NCBI GenBank assembly: GCA_002842655.1
Contig: PHDP01000003.1
Location: forward strand, 1-55,019
Origin: Bacteroidetes bacterium HGW-Bacteroidetes-14
GTDB lineage: Bacteria; Bacteroidota; Bacteroidia; Bacteroidales; UBA932
DNA length: 55,019 bases
Direction: 5' to 3'
Shown here piece by piece: positions 8,964-17,368 of the stretch. The notes beneath the pieces are model-generated. The model did no database searches. It worked only from the letters and a program-made list of their open reading frames with translations, and had not been told where the DNA came from. Positions within the stretch are counted from its first letter, which is position 1, and the number at the start of each line of letters is the position of its first letter. Made by a program: the position numbers and the translations under genes.

Positions 8964-9620
8964 ATGGATATTTTCAGTCAGTACAGGGCGAATGCAGATT
9001 ACCAGAGAGGTCTTGAAATGTCTGCTTACATGAGACATCAGTTTAAATATCTGGGAATTGGATCTGTTAAAAGACGGGAAATATCTGCTCAGTTTTTCAG
9101 GGAGATTGATAAAAAAAGCCCTTTTGACTGGGATTTTGTATTTGACTGTTTCAAAAGGGAAGAACGCGAATATGTATATCTGGCTTGCGATTACATGTTT
9201 CGCCGCAAGGACGTGATTAATGAGTGCGATTTTGGTAACATTGAAAAGCTTGCACTTATTAAGCCATGGTGGGATAGTATTGACTCGATAGCTCCTGTAG
9301 TTGGTTTTTTGTGTATGAAATATCCGGAACTGACAGGGAAGTTTATTATTCCGTGGAGTAAGGGAAGTGATAAATGGCTTATAAGAATATCTATAATATT
9401 TCAGCTTAAATATAAGAAAGATACTAATTTAGAGTTGTTGTCGAAAGTAATACTTCATAATAACGGAACAAAAGAATTCTTTATAAACAAGGCTATTGGC
9501 TGGGCTTTAAGAGAGTATTCTAAAACAGATTATGAATGGGTTATAGACTTTGTAAACACAAATCAGTTAAGTAATCTGAGCAAAAGAGAGGCATTAAAAG
9601 TAATAAACAGAAAGGGTTGA
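8964..9620 (+). CDS. DNA alkylation repair protein (AlkD-like HEAT-repeat glycosylase)
   Basis: A 218-residue all-helical protein of the AlkD family, whose members remove N3- and N7-alkylated bases without flipping them. The N-terminal family signature MRHQFKYLGI is at 23-32. The key region PWWDSIDSIA (101-110) carries the Trp-Asp pair, and INKAIGWALREYSK (174-187) provides the second conserved Trp (Trp180). It sits 27 bases after rlmD and 4 bases before mnmE, so it is probably cotranscribed. Length is typical (about 215-235). Lesion specificity is not predictable, because some family members bind DNA without glycosylase activity. Confidence 0.88.
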   Translation: MDIFSQYRANADYQRGLEMSAYMRHQFKYLGIGSVKRREISAQFFREIDKKSPFDWDFVFDCFKREEREYVYLACDYMFRRKDVINECDFGNIEKLALIKPWWDSIDSIAPVVGFLCMKYPELTGKFIIPWSKGSDKWLIRISIIFQLKYKKDTNLELLSKVILHNNGTKEFFINKAIGWALREYSKTDYEWVIDFVNTNQLSNLSKREALKVINRKG

Positions 9621-9624
9621 GATT

Positions 9625-11058
9625 ATGATACACTTTGACGAGAGAAATGATACAATTTGTGCACTTGCTACCCCGGGTGTCACTTCTGCAATATCTGTCA
9701 TAAGAGTAAGCGGAAAGGATGCGATTGCAGTTGCCGACAAGATATTCAGGCCACTGGGCGGTCCTTCCCTTCTTAATGGCAGTGGCAGGACTATGAGGCT
9801 GGGTACAATTCTGAAAGACGGACTTGTAATTGATGAAGCTCTGGCTGCTGTTTTCAGGGCTCCGGCTTCATATACCGGTGAAGACTCTGTGGAGATATTC
9901 TGTCATGGTTCTCTCTTTATTCAGAAAGAGGTTCTTATGCTGCTCTTTGAAGCTGGTGCCAGACAGGCCGGTCCGGGAGAGTTTTCTATGAGAGCGTTTC
10001 TTAACGGAAAAATGGATTTAGCCCAGGCAGAGGCCGTTGCAGATCTTATTTCATCAGAAACTTCAGGTGCTCACAGAATTGCCATGCAGCAGATGAAGGG
10101 TGGATTTTCAAAGAAACTTTCTGAGATGAGATCAGAATTACTGAATCTGGTGTCATTAATGGAGCTGGAACTTGATTTCAGTGAAGAGGATGTTGAGTTT
10201 GCAGACAGAACCAGACTTAGAAATATTCTTGACGGAGTTAGAGCTCATATCGAAACTCTTATTGAATCTTTTAAATTAGGTAACGTTATCAAAAATGGTG
10301 TTCCTGTGGCAATTGTAGGTGCCACAAATACAGGAAAAAGTACTCTTCTCAACTCAATTCTTGGAGAAGAGAGGGCTATTGTTTCTGATATTCACGGTAC
10401 TACCAGGGACTTTATCGAGGATGTTGTAAATGTTGAAGGAACAGCATTCAGGTTTATTGATACAGCAGGAATCCGCAAGACAGATGAGGCAATTGAGCTG
10501 ATAGGCATTGAGAGGACCTATGAGAAGATAAGAAAGGCATCCGTTGTAATTTTAATGCTTGATGCAGAGAGAAGCGACTCTTTTGCAGATAGCATGGCAA
10601 AACTTGCGGAAAGCCCTGCTCTTCAGGATCAAGTTCTGTTTATTCTGGTTAACAAAACAGACTCACTCTCCGGAGGAAATACAAAAGAAGAGCAATTAGT
10701 CTCTCTTGCTGCCGCTTTTGCGGATAAATGCGGGCTAAAGCCATATTTAACAATGGGAATTTCGGCAAAAGCAGAAAAGGGGTTAAATGAGCTTAAAAAA
10801 GCCCTTGTATCAAGCCAGAATTTACCACAGGCAGGAACAGACGAACTTTTGGTTTCTAACATAAGGCATCATCAGGCGCTTCTGCTTGCACTGGAAGCCC
10901 TCAACCGGGTTGAAGAGGGCATGAATAACTCATTTCCAACAGATCTCCTTACACAGGATATCAGGGATGCATTGTTTCACCTGGGTGAAATTGTAGGAGA
11001 AATAAATACAGAAGAGATTCTTGGAAATATTTTCAGTAAATTCTGTATTGGGAAATAG
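9625..11058 (+). CDS. mnmE: tRNA modification GTPase MnmE (TrmE)
   Basis: A 477-residue GTPase that, with MnmG, adds the aminomethyl-type group to U34 of certain tRNAs. It has an N-terminal tetrahydrofolate-binding domain (1-120), a helical domain, and an inserted G domain with G1 GATNTGKST (232-240), G3 DTAG and G4 NKTD. It ends in the invariant FCIGK with the catalytic Cys. MnmG is not in the window. The gene starts 4 bases after the AlkD-like gene, and its 3' end lies 5 bases from the convergent hemerythrin gene with no hairpin between them. Confidence 0.97.
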   Translation: MIHFDERNDTICALATPGVTSAISVIRVSGKDAIAVADKIFRPLGGPSLLNGSGRTMRLGTILKDGLVIDEALAAVFRAPASYTGEDSVEIFCHGSLFIQKEVLMLLFEAGARQAGPGEFSMRAFLNGKMDLAQAEAVADLISSETSGAHRIAMQQMKGGFSKKLSEMRSELLNLVSLMELELDFSEEDVEFADRTRLRNILDGVRAHIETLIESFKLGNVIKNGVPVAIVGATNTGKSTLLNSILGEERAIVSDIHGTTRDFIEDVVNVEGTAFRFIDTAGIRKTDEAIELIGIERTYEKIRKASVVILMLDAERSDSFADSMAKLAESPALQDQVLFILVNKTDSLSGGNTKEEQLVSLAAAFADKCGLKPYLTMGISAKAEKGLNELKKALVSSQNLPQAGTDELLVSNIRHHQALLLALEALNRVEEGMNNSFPTDLLTQDIRDALFHLGEIVGEINTEEILGNIFSKFCIGK

Positions 11059-11063
11059 AATTT

Positions 11064-11594
11064 CTAATATGAAGCCAGTCTGCTAATGATTGAATTAATG
11101 TCTTCTTTTAAATAATCAATTGCAGATACCTGACTGTAAGCTATGTTTATCTCAGTTTTTTGTGAGTTATCAAGCGATTCCTCAGCCATTGGGTATAATA
11201 CATTATCCTCTTTGTAAATGTGGTTTTTCAGAAGCAAACCATATCCTCTGGCATTCTCAATAGCAGCAGCAAGGTTTTTTGTTTCAACTGCCTTAATCAT
11301 TCCTTTTACATACTCTCTGCCTGCATCGTGTTCATTTAGCATAACCGGTATTGGGTTACAGTGCATATTATCAAGGTTTTGAAGCATTTGTCTGAATAAA
11401 ATATCCTCCTCTTTCACATGGTGGAATCCGTCTGCATAGTTACGAATGAAATCAATCAAATCATTGAAGAATGCGCTGTTCATTTTTCTGCTGCTCTCCA
11501 TCTGAGTGCACTTTTCAAAGATTATGTCAATGACTTTCAGAATGTTTTTATGTTCATTTACTAATACTGATGTAATGTTGTTCTGCTGACTCAT
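11064..11594 (-). CDS. Hemerythrin (HHE) domain protein
   Basis: A 176-residue four-helix protein with the repeated His/Glu pattern of non-haem diiron hemerythrins: NEHKN near residue 13, FHHVKEEDILF near 57, NEHDAGREY near 87 and HIYKEDNVLYP near 129. Such domains bind O2 or NO or store iron. It lies 20 bases downstream of the Rrf2 regulator gene, so both are probably cotranscribed, and the divergent gene encodes the RIC iron-centre repair protein. That context suggests a role in nitrosative or oxidative stress. The precise ligand cannot be told from sequence. Confidence 0.88.
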   Translation of the reverse strand: MSQQNNITSVLVNEHKNILKVIDIIFEKCTQMESSRKMNSAFFNDLIDFIRNYADGFHHVKEEDILFRQMLQNLDNMHCNPIPVMLNEHDAGREYVKGMIKAVETKNLAAAIENARGYGLLLKNHIYKEDNVLYPMAEESLDNSQKTEINIAYSQVSAIDYLKEDINSIISRLASY

Positions 11595-11614
11595 ATATTT
11601 ATCTGTTTGTAATC

Positions 11615-12022
11615 TTAATTAGTTTTTTTTGCGAGCGACTGTATTGTTTCGTCCCTGACCATATTTTCCATAGCTTCTCTTATTGGAGCATATTTATGGT
11701 GCATTGGGCACGGGTTTTCACAATCGCACTTTTTCATGCCAAATGCGCAACTTGAAATTATCCTGATGTCTCCTGTTGTCTGGGCAAGTTCTATTAAAGA
11801 CAACTCAGGTTTTGATTCATCAAAAAAGAATCCGCCTCCTCTCCCTTTCGCCGAATTTATGAACCCTAATTTCGCTATGCGTTGCAAAATCTTCGCAGTA
11901 AAGAATTTTGGAGCATCAATCTCTCTTGAGATCTCATCTGTCCCTGGACGGTAACCAGCCCAGTTGCTCTTCTGGATATATACCAGAGCTCTCAGTGCAT
12001 ATTCGGTCTCTTTGTTAAACAT
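11615..12022 (-). CDS. Rrf2-family iron-sulfur transcriptional regulator (IscR/NsrR type)
   Basis: A 135-residue winged-helix regulator. The DNA-binding part covers about 1-80, with recognition helix KFFTAKILQRIAKLG and wing SAKGRGGGFFF. Four cysteines follow in CAFGMKKCDCENPC. Cys92, Cys99 and Cys105, with His108 three residues on, resemble the C-x5-C-x5-C-x2-H cluster ligation of IscR, with one extra residue and an extra Cys101. A [2Fe-2S] or [4Fe-4S] cluster sensing NO or redox state is therefore likely. It is divergent from the RIC gene and cotranscribed with a hemerythrin gene, so it probably controls both through the shared 97-base intergenic region. Confidence 0.9.
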   Translation of the reverse strand: MFNKETEYALRALVYIQKSNWAGYRPGTDEISREIDAPKFFTAKILQRIAKLGFINSAKGRGGGFFFDESKPELSLIELAQTTGDIRIISSCAFGMKKCDCENPCPMHHKYAPIREAMENMVRDETIQSLAKKTN

Positions 12023-12038
12023 AATTGATTAATTTTTT

Positions 12039-12047
12039 GCAAAGATA
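12039..12047 (-). promoter_or_regulatory. -7 box of the Rrf2-hemerythrin operon
   Basis: TATCTTTGC on the minus strand is a perfect TAnnTTTG match 16 bases before the Rrf2 start codon. No TTTG -33 element is present at the usual distance. Confidence 0.7.
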
Positions 12048-12055
12048 AATAAAAA

Positions 12056-12091
12056 TATAAAAAGACCTATAAGTATTATTATAAAAATGTC
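12056..12091. promoter_or_regulatory. Candidate operator between divergent Rrf2 and RIC promoters
   Basis: The core between the two outward-facing -7 boxes holds a repeat, TATAAAAAGAC (12056-12066) and TATAAAAATGTC (12080-12091), with the two copies 24 bases apart. It covers where both -33 elements should lie, and neither has a TTTG there. Regulator binding here is inferred only from position. Confidence 0.3.
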
Positions 12092-12100
12092 TATCTTTGC
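12092..12100 (+). promoter_or_regulatory. -7 box of the RIC gene
   Basis: TATCTTTGC is a perfect TAnnTTTG match 19 bases before the first ATG at 12120. It mirrors the promoter of the divergent Rrf2 gene. Confidence 0.7.
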
Positions 12101-12119
12101 AGAAAATTAATAAAACTAC

Positions 12120-12821
12120 ATGATTATGAATGCAAATGAAATGAATAATAAATTGTTGGGCGATATAGTAGCAAATGACTTCAGGAGTGCTGAGATATTT
12201 AAGGAGGCTGGTATCGATTTTTGCTGCGGCGGAAAGAAAACACTTGCTGAAGCCTGCAAAGAAAAAGGATTAAATATCAATGAAGTAGCTGACAGACTCA
12301 AAAAAATCCAGGAAGAGCCTGCGTCTCCGGGTCAGAATTTCAAGGAGTGGTCACTTGATTTCCTATCAGATTATATTGTTAACACCCACCACAATTATGT
12401 AAGGAGAACCATGCCGGATCTGTTGTTTTATACTGCTAAAATTGCATCTGTTCACGGAGAGAATCATCCGGAACTGAAAGAGGTTGCAGATCTGTTTATG
12501 CAAATTGAGGCAGAACTGACTCAGCATATGAAAATGGAGGAGGATGTTCTGTTTCCTGCAATAAAAACAGCACTTAGAGGAAATAGTTCTGATGTAAAAG
12601 AGAGAATTCATTCTGAGATAACCAGAATGAGCGGCGAGCATGAATTTGCCGGCGGAGCAATGGATAAGATTAATGAAATAACCGGAAACTATAAAGTACC
12701 TGCAGACGGCTGCAATACATATAATGTAACCTTTAAATTGCTCAGACAGTTTGAAGATGATCTGCATGTGCATGTTCATCTGGAAAACAATATACTGTTT
12801 CCAAAGGCACTGGCTTTGTAA
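12120..12821 (+). CDS. ric: Iron-sulfur cluster repair di-iron protein (RIC/ScdA/YtfE family)
   Basis: A 233-residue protein of the RIC family, which repairs iron centres damaged by NO or oxidants by supplying iron. The N-terminal ScdA_N domain has the signature AGIDFCCGGKKTL (about 29-41). The hemerythrin-like domain follows with HHNYVRR, HGENHPEL, HMKMEEDVLFPAI, SGEHEFAGGAM and HVHLENNILFPKA, giving the expected His/Glu diiron ligands. Two ATGs are possible, at 12120 and 12126; the -7 box allows either. It is divergent from an Rrf2-hemerythrin pair, which fits control by NO or iron-sulfur status. Confidence 0.95.
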   Translation: MIMNANEMNNKLLGDIVANDFRSAEIFKEAGIDFCCGGKKTLAEACKEKGLNINEVADRLKKIQEEPASPGQNFKEWSLDFLSDYIVNTHHNYVRRTMPDLLFYTAKIASVHGENHPELKEVADLFMQIEAELTQHMKMEEDVLFPAIKTALRGNSSDVKERIHSEITRMSGEHEFAGGAMDKINEITGNYKVPADGCNTYNVTFKLLRQFEDDLHVHVHLENNILFPKALAL

Positions 12822-12826
12822 TTTTA

Positions 12827-15097
12827 TCAGAAAGGATAGCCGACACCAAACTGGAGGCTGTAGGTGTTTTTCTGAAACCAGTTGAATGGCTTAATCCATG
12901 CTTTCTGGACAGGGTCGTATGCAACCATGCCAAGATCTAGTCTGAGGATAACAAAATCTAGATTTAGCCTTGCTCCGAATCCCCAGTTGAAGGCTAAGCT
13001 TTTGTAAAAAGAGCCCAAATCGAAGCGACCCTCTTCCCTGCCCTCTTCTGCCTTGAGGGTCCAGATATTTCCTGCATCTGCAAAGAGAGCTCCCTCAACT
13101 TTCCAGAACATTAAAAACCGGTATTCTGCATTGAATTCCAGTTTTATATCTCCAGTCTGATTGGGAATTGAAAATGTTGTATCCAGCGGAGCTGATCCCG
13201 GGCCAACGGATCTTGCCTGCCATCCTCTGAGGCTGTTAGCTCCCCCTGCATAAAACAGTTTTTCAAAAGGAAGTGATTTGGAGTTTCCGTATGAGATACC
13301 TATACCTCCGTTGAAACGGGCAGCAAACGAGTTGTTGGCATCTACCCTCCAGGTTTTTGAAATTGTCAGATCAGATCTGAAGTACTGTGAATATGGTGTA
13401 TTCCAGACCATTCGTGCTCCGGTTGTGTCAGCTGGAAGCACAGAATTGAACATACTCAGCAGGTTGCCGGATAGATCGTTGGTCCATCTGACATAGAAAA
13501 ATGAGTTTTTTGGATAAGGTGACGGGTCTGTTGTGTAGTAAATTGTTGCTCCGGCTCCCATATCAAAGTGATTCTTGTATGAATTCTTAAGAAATGGGTC
13601 CGTAAGGTTTTCAAAGAAGTCAGGTGAGATATTATTCAGTTTAACAATGTTAAGCTGCATGGGATTTACTCTGTAGAAAAACTTTCCGCTGCTCCAGTTG
13701 TATCCATAGTTGAGAGATATCAGGTTTCTGGTAAATTCAGGTCTGTTCTGATAATTATAACTCAGATTTATATCTGTTCTGGGAACGGAATATTTGAAAA
13801 TTCTGTCCGGCAAAAGAAGAAAATTAGGTGTGGAGATACCTGCAGAAACTCCCAGCTCCGTAGATTTTACCGGATCATTAAACTTAAACTGAAAGTTTCC
13901 CATGAACCCAAGGTTTAGCCACTCTCCTCCCCTGAAGATATTTTTATGGTAATAAGAAATTGCCGGAGATACACCAAGAAGTCCGTTTGAGTTACTTGAA
14001 GCCTCGATGTTAATTTTGTATCCCTGAGTTTTGGACGGGGTAAGTCTGACTGTGAGGTCAACATCTTTTAATTCAGTTGTATCAGCAAGATTATCTTCTA
14101 TTTCATCAAACTGGAGATTGACGCCGGAAAAGAGTCTCAGCGATACAAGTCTGTCGTAGCTGCTGGTTACTTTACTCTCGCTGTAGATATCACCCGGCCT
14201 TATTCTGTTCATGGTTGTAAGAACTGACGGCTTAACAATTGACTGTCCGGGGGATATTATGCTGATTCCCTTGTATACAACCGTATCATTCGCATTTAAT
14301 TGTTCCTGAATACCGGTGGGATCATAGGATGGATGTATGCTTACATTTCTGATTTTATACCTCCTGTGTGCTCTGGCATCCTCAGGCTTTTCATTTCTGG
14401 TGTAATTTTCGACTTTAACCACCAGACTCGCTTTTGAAGGGTCTTTCAGAGTATCAGCCTCAAAGAAAAAGAAGTTTTTTGAAAAATTATAAAACCCTTT
14501 GTCGCGTAATAGTGCAGTAACCCTGACACTCTCCTCTTCAAGTAATTTTTCAGAGAGGAAACGGCCTCTCTTAATCAGGGATGATGCAGTGTCATTGATA
14601 ATATAATCCTTTATTGCCGGGTCGTTAACCGAATACCTTATATCAGAAATGGGGTATCTTTTTCCGGGTGTTACTGTATAATTAACATATGCCAGTTTCC
14701 CCCTGGTAGTAACAGTATCTGTAACAGTTGTTCCGTAATAACCCAGAGACTGAAGGTGATTTGCAATATTTTCGTTACTCTTCTTTACCAGTGTGCTGTC
14801 AAAAATCACAGGAGCCTGCCCAAGTTTAGTAACAAATCTGTCCCAGCCGTTTCCGGTTCCGTTGCTCCAGTTGTAGATGCTAAGAAAAGGATTCCATCCG
14901 AGTAAAAATTCGCTGTTTGGTTTCTGCCTGACATATGAAAGCAGATCTGACTCCTTTATTCTGCCGGTATTGAGTACTTCAATGCTGTTTTTCTTAAGGC
15001 GGAACTCTCCTTCGGGGACAACTTTTACAGTGCTGCATGAATATGCAAGCAGTGAAATCAGGAGAACACAGATGTACCTTACCGGACCTTGTTTCAT
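12827..15097 (-). CDS. tamL: TamL-type outer-membrane assembly lipoprotein (BamA/TamA superfamily)
   Basis: A 756-residue Omp85-superfamily protein. Unlike classical BamA and TamA it begins with a lipoprotein signal peptide whose lipobox ends LLAYSC (Cys21), the trait that defines the TamL variant described for Bacteroidota and Chlorobi. POTRA-like repeats span about 25-330 (for example RYPISDIRYSVNDP and RYKIRNVSIHPSYD). A 16-strand barrel domain then runs to the C-terminus FGVGYPF, with the Omp85 motif GGANSLRGW near residue 615. It likely helps insert outer-membrane proteins. No TamB gene is seen nearby. It is divergent from the decarboxylase gene and has its own TATTTTTG box 19 bases upstream. 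Confidence 0.9.
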   Translation of the reverse strand: MKQGPVRYICVLLISLLAYSCSTVKVVPEGEFRLKKNSIEVLNTGRIKESDLLSYVRQKPNSEFLLGWNPFLSIYNWSNGTGNGWDRFVTKLGQAPVIFDSTLVKKSNENIANHLQSLGYYGTTVTDTVTTRGKLAYVNYTVTPGKRYPISDIRYSVNDPAIKDYIINDTASSLIKRGRFLSEKLLEEESVRVTALLRDKGFYNFSKNFFFFEADTLKDPSKASLVVKVENYTRNEKPEDARAHRRYKIRNVSIHPSYDPTGIQEQLNANDTVVYKGISIISPGQSIVKPSVLTTMNRIRPGDIYSESKVTSSYDRLVSLRLFSGVNLQFDEIEDNLADTTELKDVDLTVRLTPSKTQGYKINIEASSNSNGLLGVSPAISYYHKNIFRGGEWLNLGFMGNFQFKFNDPVKSTELGVSAGISTPNFLLLPDRIFKYSVPRTDINLSYNYQNRPEFTRNLISLNYGYNWSSGKFFYRVNPMQLNIVKLNNISPDFFENLTDPFLKNSYKNHFDMGAGATIYYTTDPSPYPKNSFFYVRWTNDLSGNLLSMFNSVLPADTTGARMVWNTPYSQYFRSDLTISKTWRVDANNSFAARFNGGIGISYGNSKSLPFEKLFYAGGANSLRGWQARSVGPGSAPLDTTFSIPNQTGDIKLEFNAEYRFLMFWKVEGALFADAGNIWTLKAEEGREEGRFDLGSFYKSLAFNWGFGARLNLDFVILRLDLGMVAYDPVQKAWIKPFNWFQKNTYSLQFGVGYPF

Positions 15098-15116
15098 TGA
15101 GTGTTACAATTTTTTA

Positions 15117-15124
15117 CAAAAATA
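15117..15124 (-). promoter_or_regulatory. -7 box of tamL
   Basis: TATTTTTG on the minus strand, 19 bases upstream of the tamL start, fits the Bacteroidota consensus. Confidence 0.5.
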
Positions 15125-15167
15125 ACTTAAATTCTATTTTTTTTGGAATATAAAGTAAAAAATGAAA

Positions 15168-15176
15168 TATATTTGC
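15168..15176 (+). promoter_or_regulatory. -7 box of the arginine-decarboxylase-like gene
   Basis: TATATTTGC matches TAnnTTTG. A TTTG at 15142-15145 lies 22 bases upstream as a possible -33 element. The implied leader to the ATG at 15246 is about 65 bases; I saw no recognisable riboswitch in it. Confidence 0.65.
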
Positions 15177-15245
15177 AACCCCATTGTAAACCAACCGACT
15201 TACATTGGTGTTAATTTTGAAATCTAACTCAGTTACATTAGAAAA

Positions 15246-16640
15246 ATGAAGAACAAATACATAGACTTAATTGAGCAGTCATTTGAATTTCCGCAGGATG
15301 AATTTCGTGTTGAGGACGGTGAACTTTACTTTCACAATATTCCGGTAATGGATCTGATTGAACAGTACGGAACTCCTCTTAAAATCACTTACCTGCCAAA
15401 AATCTCTTCCCAGATTCAGCGTGCAAAGAGAATGTTCAATGTTGCTATGGCAAAAGTGGACTACAACGGAGACTACAACTACTGCTACTGCACTAAAAGT
15501 TCTCACTTCTCCTTTGTAATGGAGGAGGCACTTAAAAATGATATTCATATTGAGACATCTTCTGCTTTTGATCTGAATCTTATTGAATCTCTGAGTGAAC
15601 AGAATGTAATTGACAAAGAGCACTATATAATTTGTAATGGCTATAAAAAAGATATTTACATTGAAAATATAGCTAATTTCATAAACAACGGATGGACGAA
15701 CACTATCCCTGTTCTGGATAATATGAATGAGTTCGATCAGCTGGATGCTGTAATAACTGAACCAACTAAAATTGGTATAAGAATAGCTGCAGAGGAGGAA
15801 CCAAAATTTGAATTCTATACTTCTAGACTTGGAATCCGCTACAGTGACATTCTTCCGTTCTATGAAAGCAAGATTAAGGAGAATAAGAAATTCACCCTTA
15901 AGATGCTACACTTCTTCATTAATACCGGTATAAGAGATAATGCTTACTACTGGAATGAACTGAGCAAATGTGTATCTGTATACTGTGACCTCAAGGCTAT
16001 TTGCCCCGAACTTGATTCGCTTAACATTGGAGGCGGATTCCCGATTAAAAACTCACTTATGCTTGACTATGACTATGAATATATGGCAGAAGAGATAATT
16101 GCACAAATCAAGAGTATCTGCCAGCAGAGAAATACTCCGGAACCTCATATTTTCACAGAGTTTGGAAGCTTTACTGTAGGCGAAAGCGGAGCCACCATCT
16201 ATCAGGTTATGGGCCAGAAGCAGCAAAACGACAGAGAGAGATGGTATATGGTAGACAGTTCATTTATGACCACTCTTCCTGATACATGGGGAATAAAGCA
16301 GCGTTTTATTCTGCTCCCGATTAACAAATGGAATGAGGAGTATCAGAGGGTCTTTCTTGGAGGACTTACCTGTGACAGCCAGGATTACTATAACGCAGAG
16401 GCACATGCTAATGCAATTTTCCTTCCAACAATAAACGGAGGAGAAGAGCCTCTTTATATTGGTTTCTTCCATACTGGTGCATATCAGGAATCTATAGCCG
16501 GATTTGGTGGTATTCAGCATTGCCTTCAGCCTGCACCTAAGCATATTATAATTGATCTTGACGAAAACGGCGAATACTACACAAAGCTTTTCAGCAAGGA
16601 ACAAACCTACAAATCTATGCTTAAAATCCTGGGATACTGA
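15246..16640 (+). CDS. Fold-type III PLP-dependent decarboxylase (arginine decarboxylase-like)
   Basis: A 464-residue enzyme of the alanine-racemase-fold decarboxylase group. The PLP lysine is probably Lys84 in YCYCTKSSHF. The phosphate-binding glycine loop is LNIGGGFP (near 260). The active-site cysteine motif reads GLTCDSQDYYN, resembling the CDS motif of biosynthetic arginine decarboxylases rather than the CDxxD of ornithine decarboxylase. It is shorter than E. coli SpeA (about 630-660) and longer than NspC (about 380), and SpeA's extra inserted domains are not apparent. The likely product is agmatine for polyamine synthesis, but another basic amino acid or carboxynorspermidine cannot be excluded. 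The stop overlaps the next start as TGATG. Confidence 0.75.
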   Translation: MKNKYIDLIEQSFEFPQDEFRVEDGELYFHNIPVMDLIEQYGTPLKITYLPKISSQIQRAKRMFNVAMAKVDYNGDYNYCYCTKSSHFSFVMEEALKNDIHIETSSAFDLNLIESLSEQNVIDKEHYIICNGYKKDIYIENIANFINNGWTNTIPVLDNMNEFDQLDAVITEPTKIGIRIAAEEEPKFEFYTSRLGIRYSDILPFYESKIKENKKFTLKMLHFFINTGIRDNAYYWNELSKCVSVYCDLKAICPELDSLNIGGGFPIKNSLMLDYDYEYMAEEIIAQIKSICQQRNTPEPHIFTEFGSFTVGESGATIYQVMGQKQQNDRERWYMVDSSFMTTLPDTWGIKQRFILLPINKWNEEYQRVFLGGLTCDSQDYYNAEAHANAIFLPTINGGEEPLYIGFFHTGAYQESIAGFGGIQHCLQPAPKHIIIDLDENGEYYTKLFSKEQTYKSMLKILGY

Positions 16641-17368
16641 TGCTTTCAAAGCAAGAGATAAAATTTATCAAATCGCTGTCACAAAAAAAGTACAGGGAGG
16701 AGAATTCAATGTTTGTAGCAGAGGGAGAGAAACTCGTAACCGAGATTCTCTCTTCTCATTTTGAGGTTGTTAAAACCTTTTACCGTGATGAAATTGGTGA
16801 AGAGAATATGTCAAGAATCTCTTTGCTCTCGTCTCCCTCTCCGGTTCTGGCTGTTGTAAAGATTCCTGAATATACAGAAGTGCCTGCACCGGACAATTCA
16901 AAACTGGCACTTGCTCTTGACTCTGTAAGAGATCCCGGCAATCTTGGCACTATTGTGAGAATTGCAGACTGGTTTGGAATTGATACAATTTATGCATCAG
17001 AGGATACAGTTGACCTCTACAATCCAAAATGTGTACAGGCAACTATGGGAGCAATCTCCAGGGTCAGGGTGTTCTATACAGAACTATCTGAGTTTTTAAG
17101 CATACACCATGATAAAACTGATATATATGGTACCTTTCTTGGTGCACCTTCAATCTATGAGGCTAAGCTTGGTAAAGGTGGAATAATTGTCATGGGAAAC
17201 GAGTCTGATGGAATTTCTAAATCCATTGGCAAACTGGTTACTAAAAAAATAATGATTCCCCCCTATCCTGCAGATTCAGCAAGGGGAGAATCACTTAATG
17301 TCGCCATATCTACAGCTGTGGTATGCGCCGAATTCAGACGCCCTTCTGGCGGACCGCTTCAAAAATAA
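16640..17368 (+). CDS. TrmH/SpoU-family RNA 2'-O-methyltransferase
   Basis: A 242-residue SPOUT methyltransferase that methylates ribose 2'-OH in tRNA or rRNA. An N-terminal substrate-binding domain (KIRFIKSLSQ-like region, then FVAEGEKLVTEIL) is followed by the knotted SPOUT core. Its motifs are the Asn/Arg motif DSVRDPGNLGTIVRIADWFG, the GGIIVMGNESDGIS region and the C-terminal IPPYPADSARGESLNVAIS. The start overlaps the decarboxylase stop by one base. The last 35 bases overlap the 3' end of rlmB on the other strand. Its RNA target is not predictable. Confidence 0.9.
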   Translation: MLSKQEIKFIKSLSQKKYREENSMFVAEGEKLVTEILSSHFEVVKTFYRDEIGEENMSRISLLSSPSPVLAVVKIPEYTEVPAPDNSKLALALDSVRDPGNLGTIVRIADWFGIDTIYASEDTVDLYNPKCVQATMGAISRVRVFYTELSEFLSIHHDKTDIYGTFLGAPSIYEAKLGKGGIIVMGNESDGISKSIGKLVTKKIMIPPYPADSARGESLNVAISTAVVCAEFRRPSGGPLQK

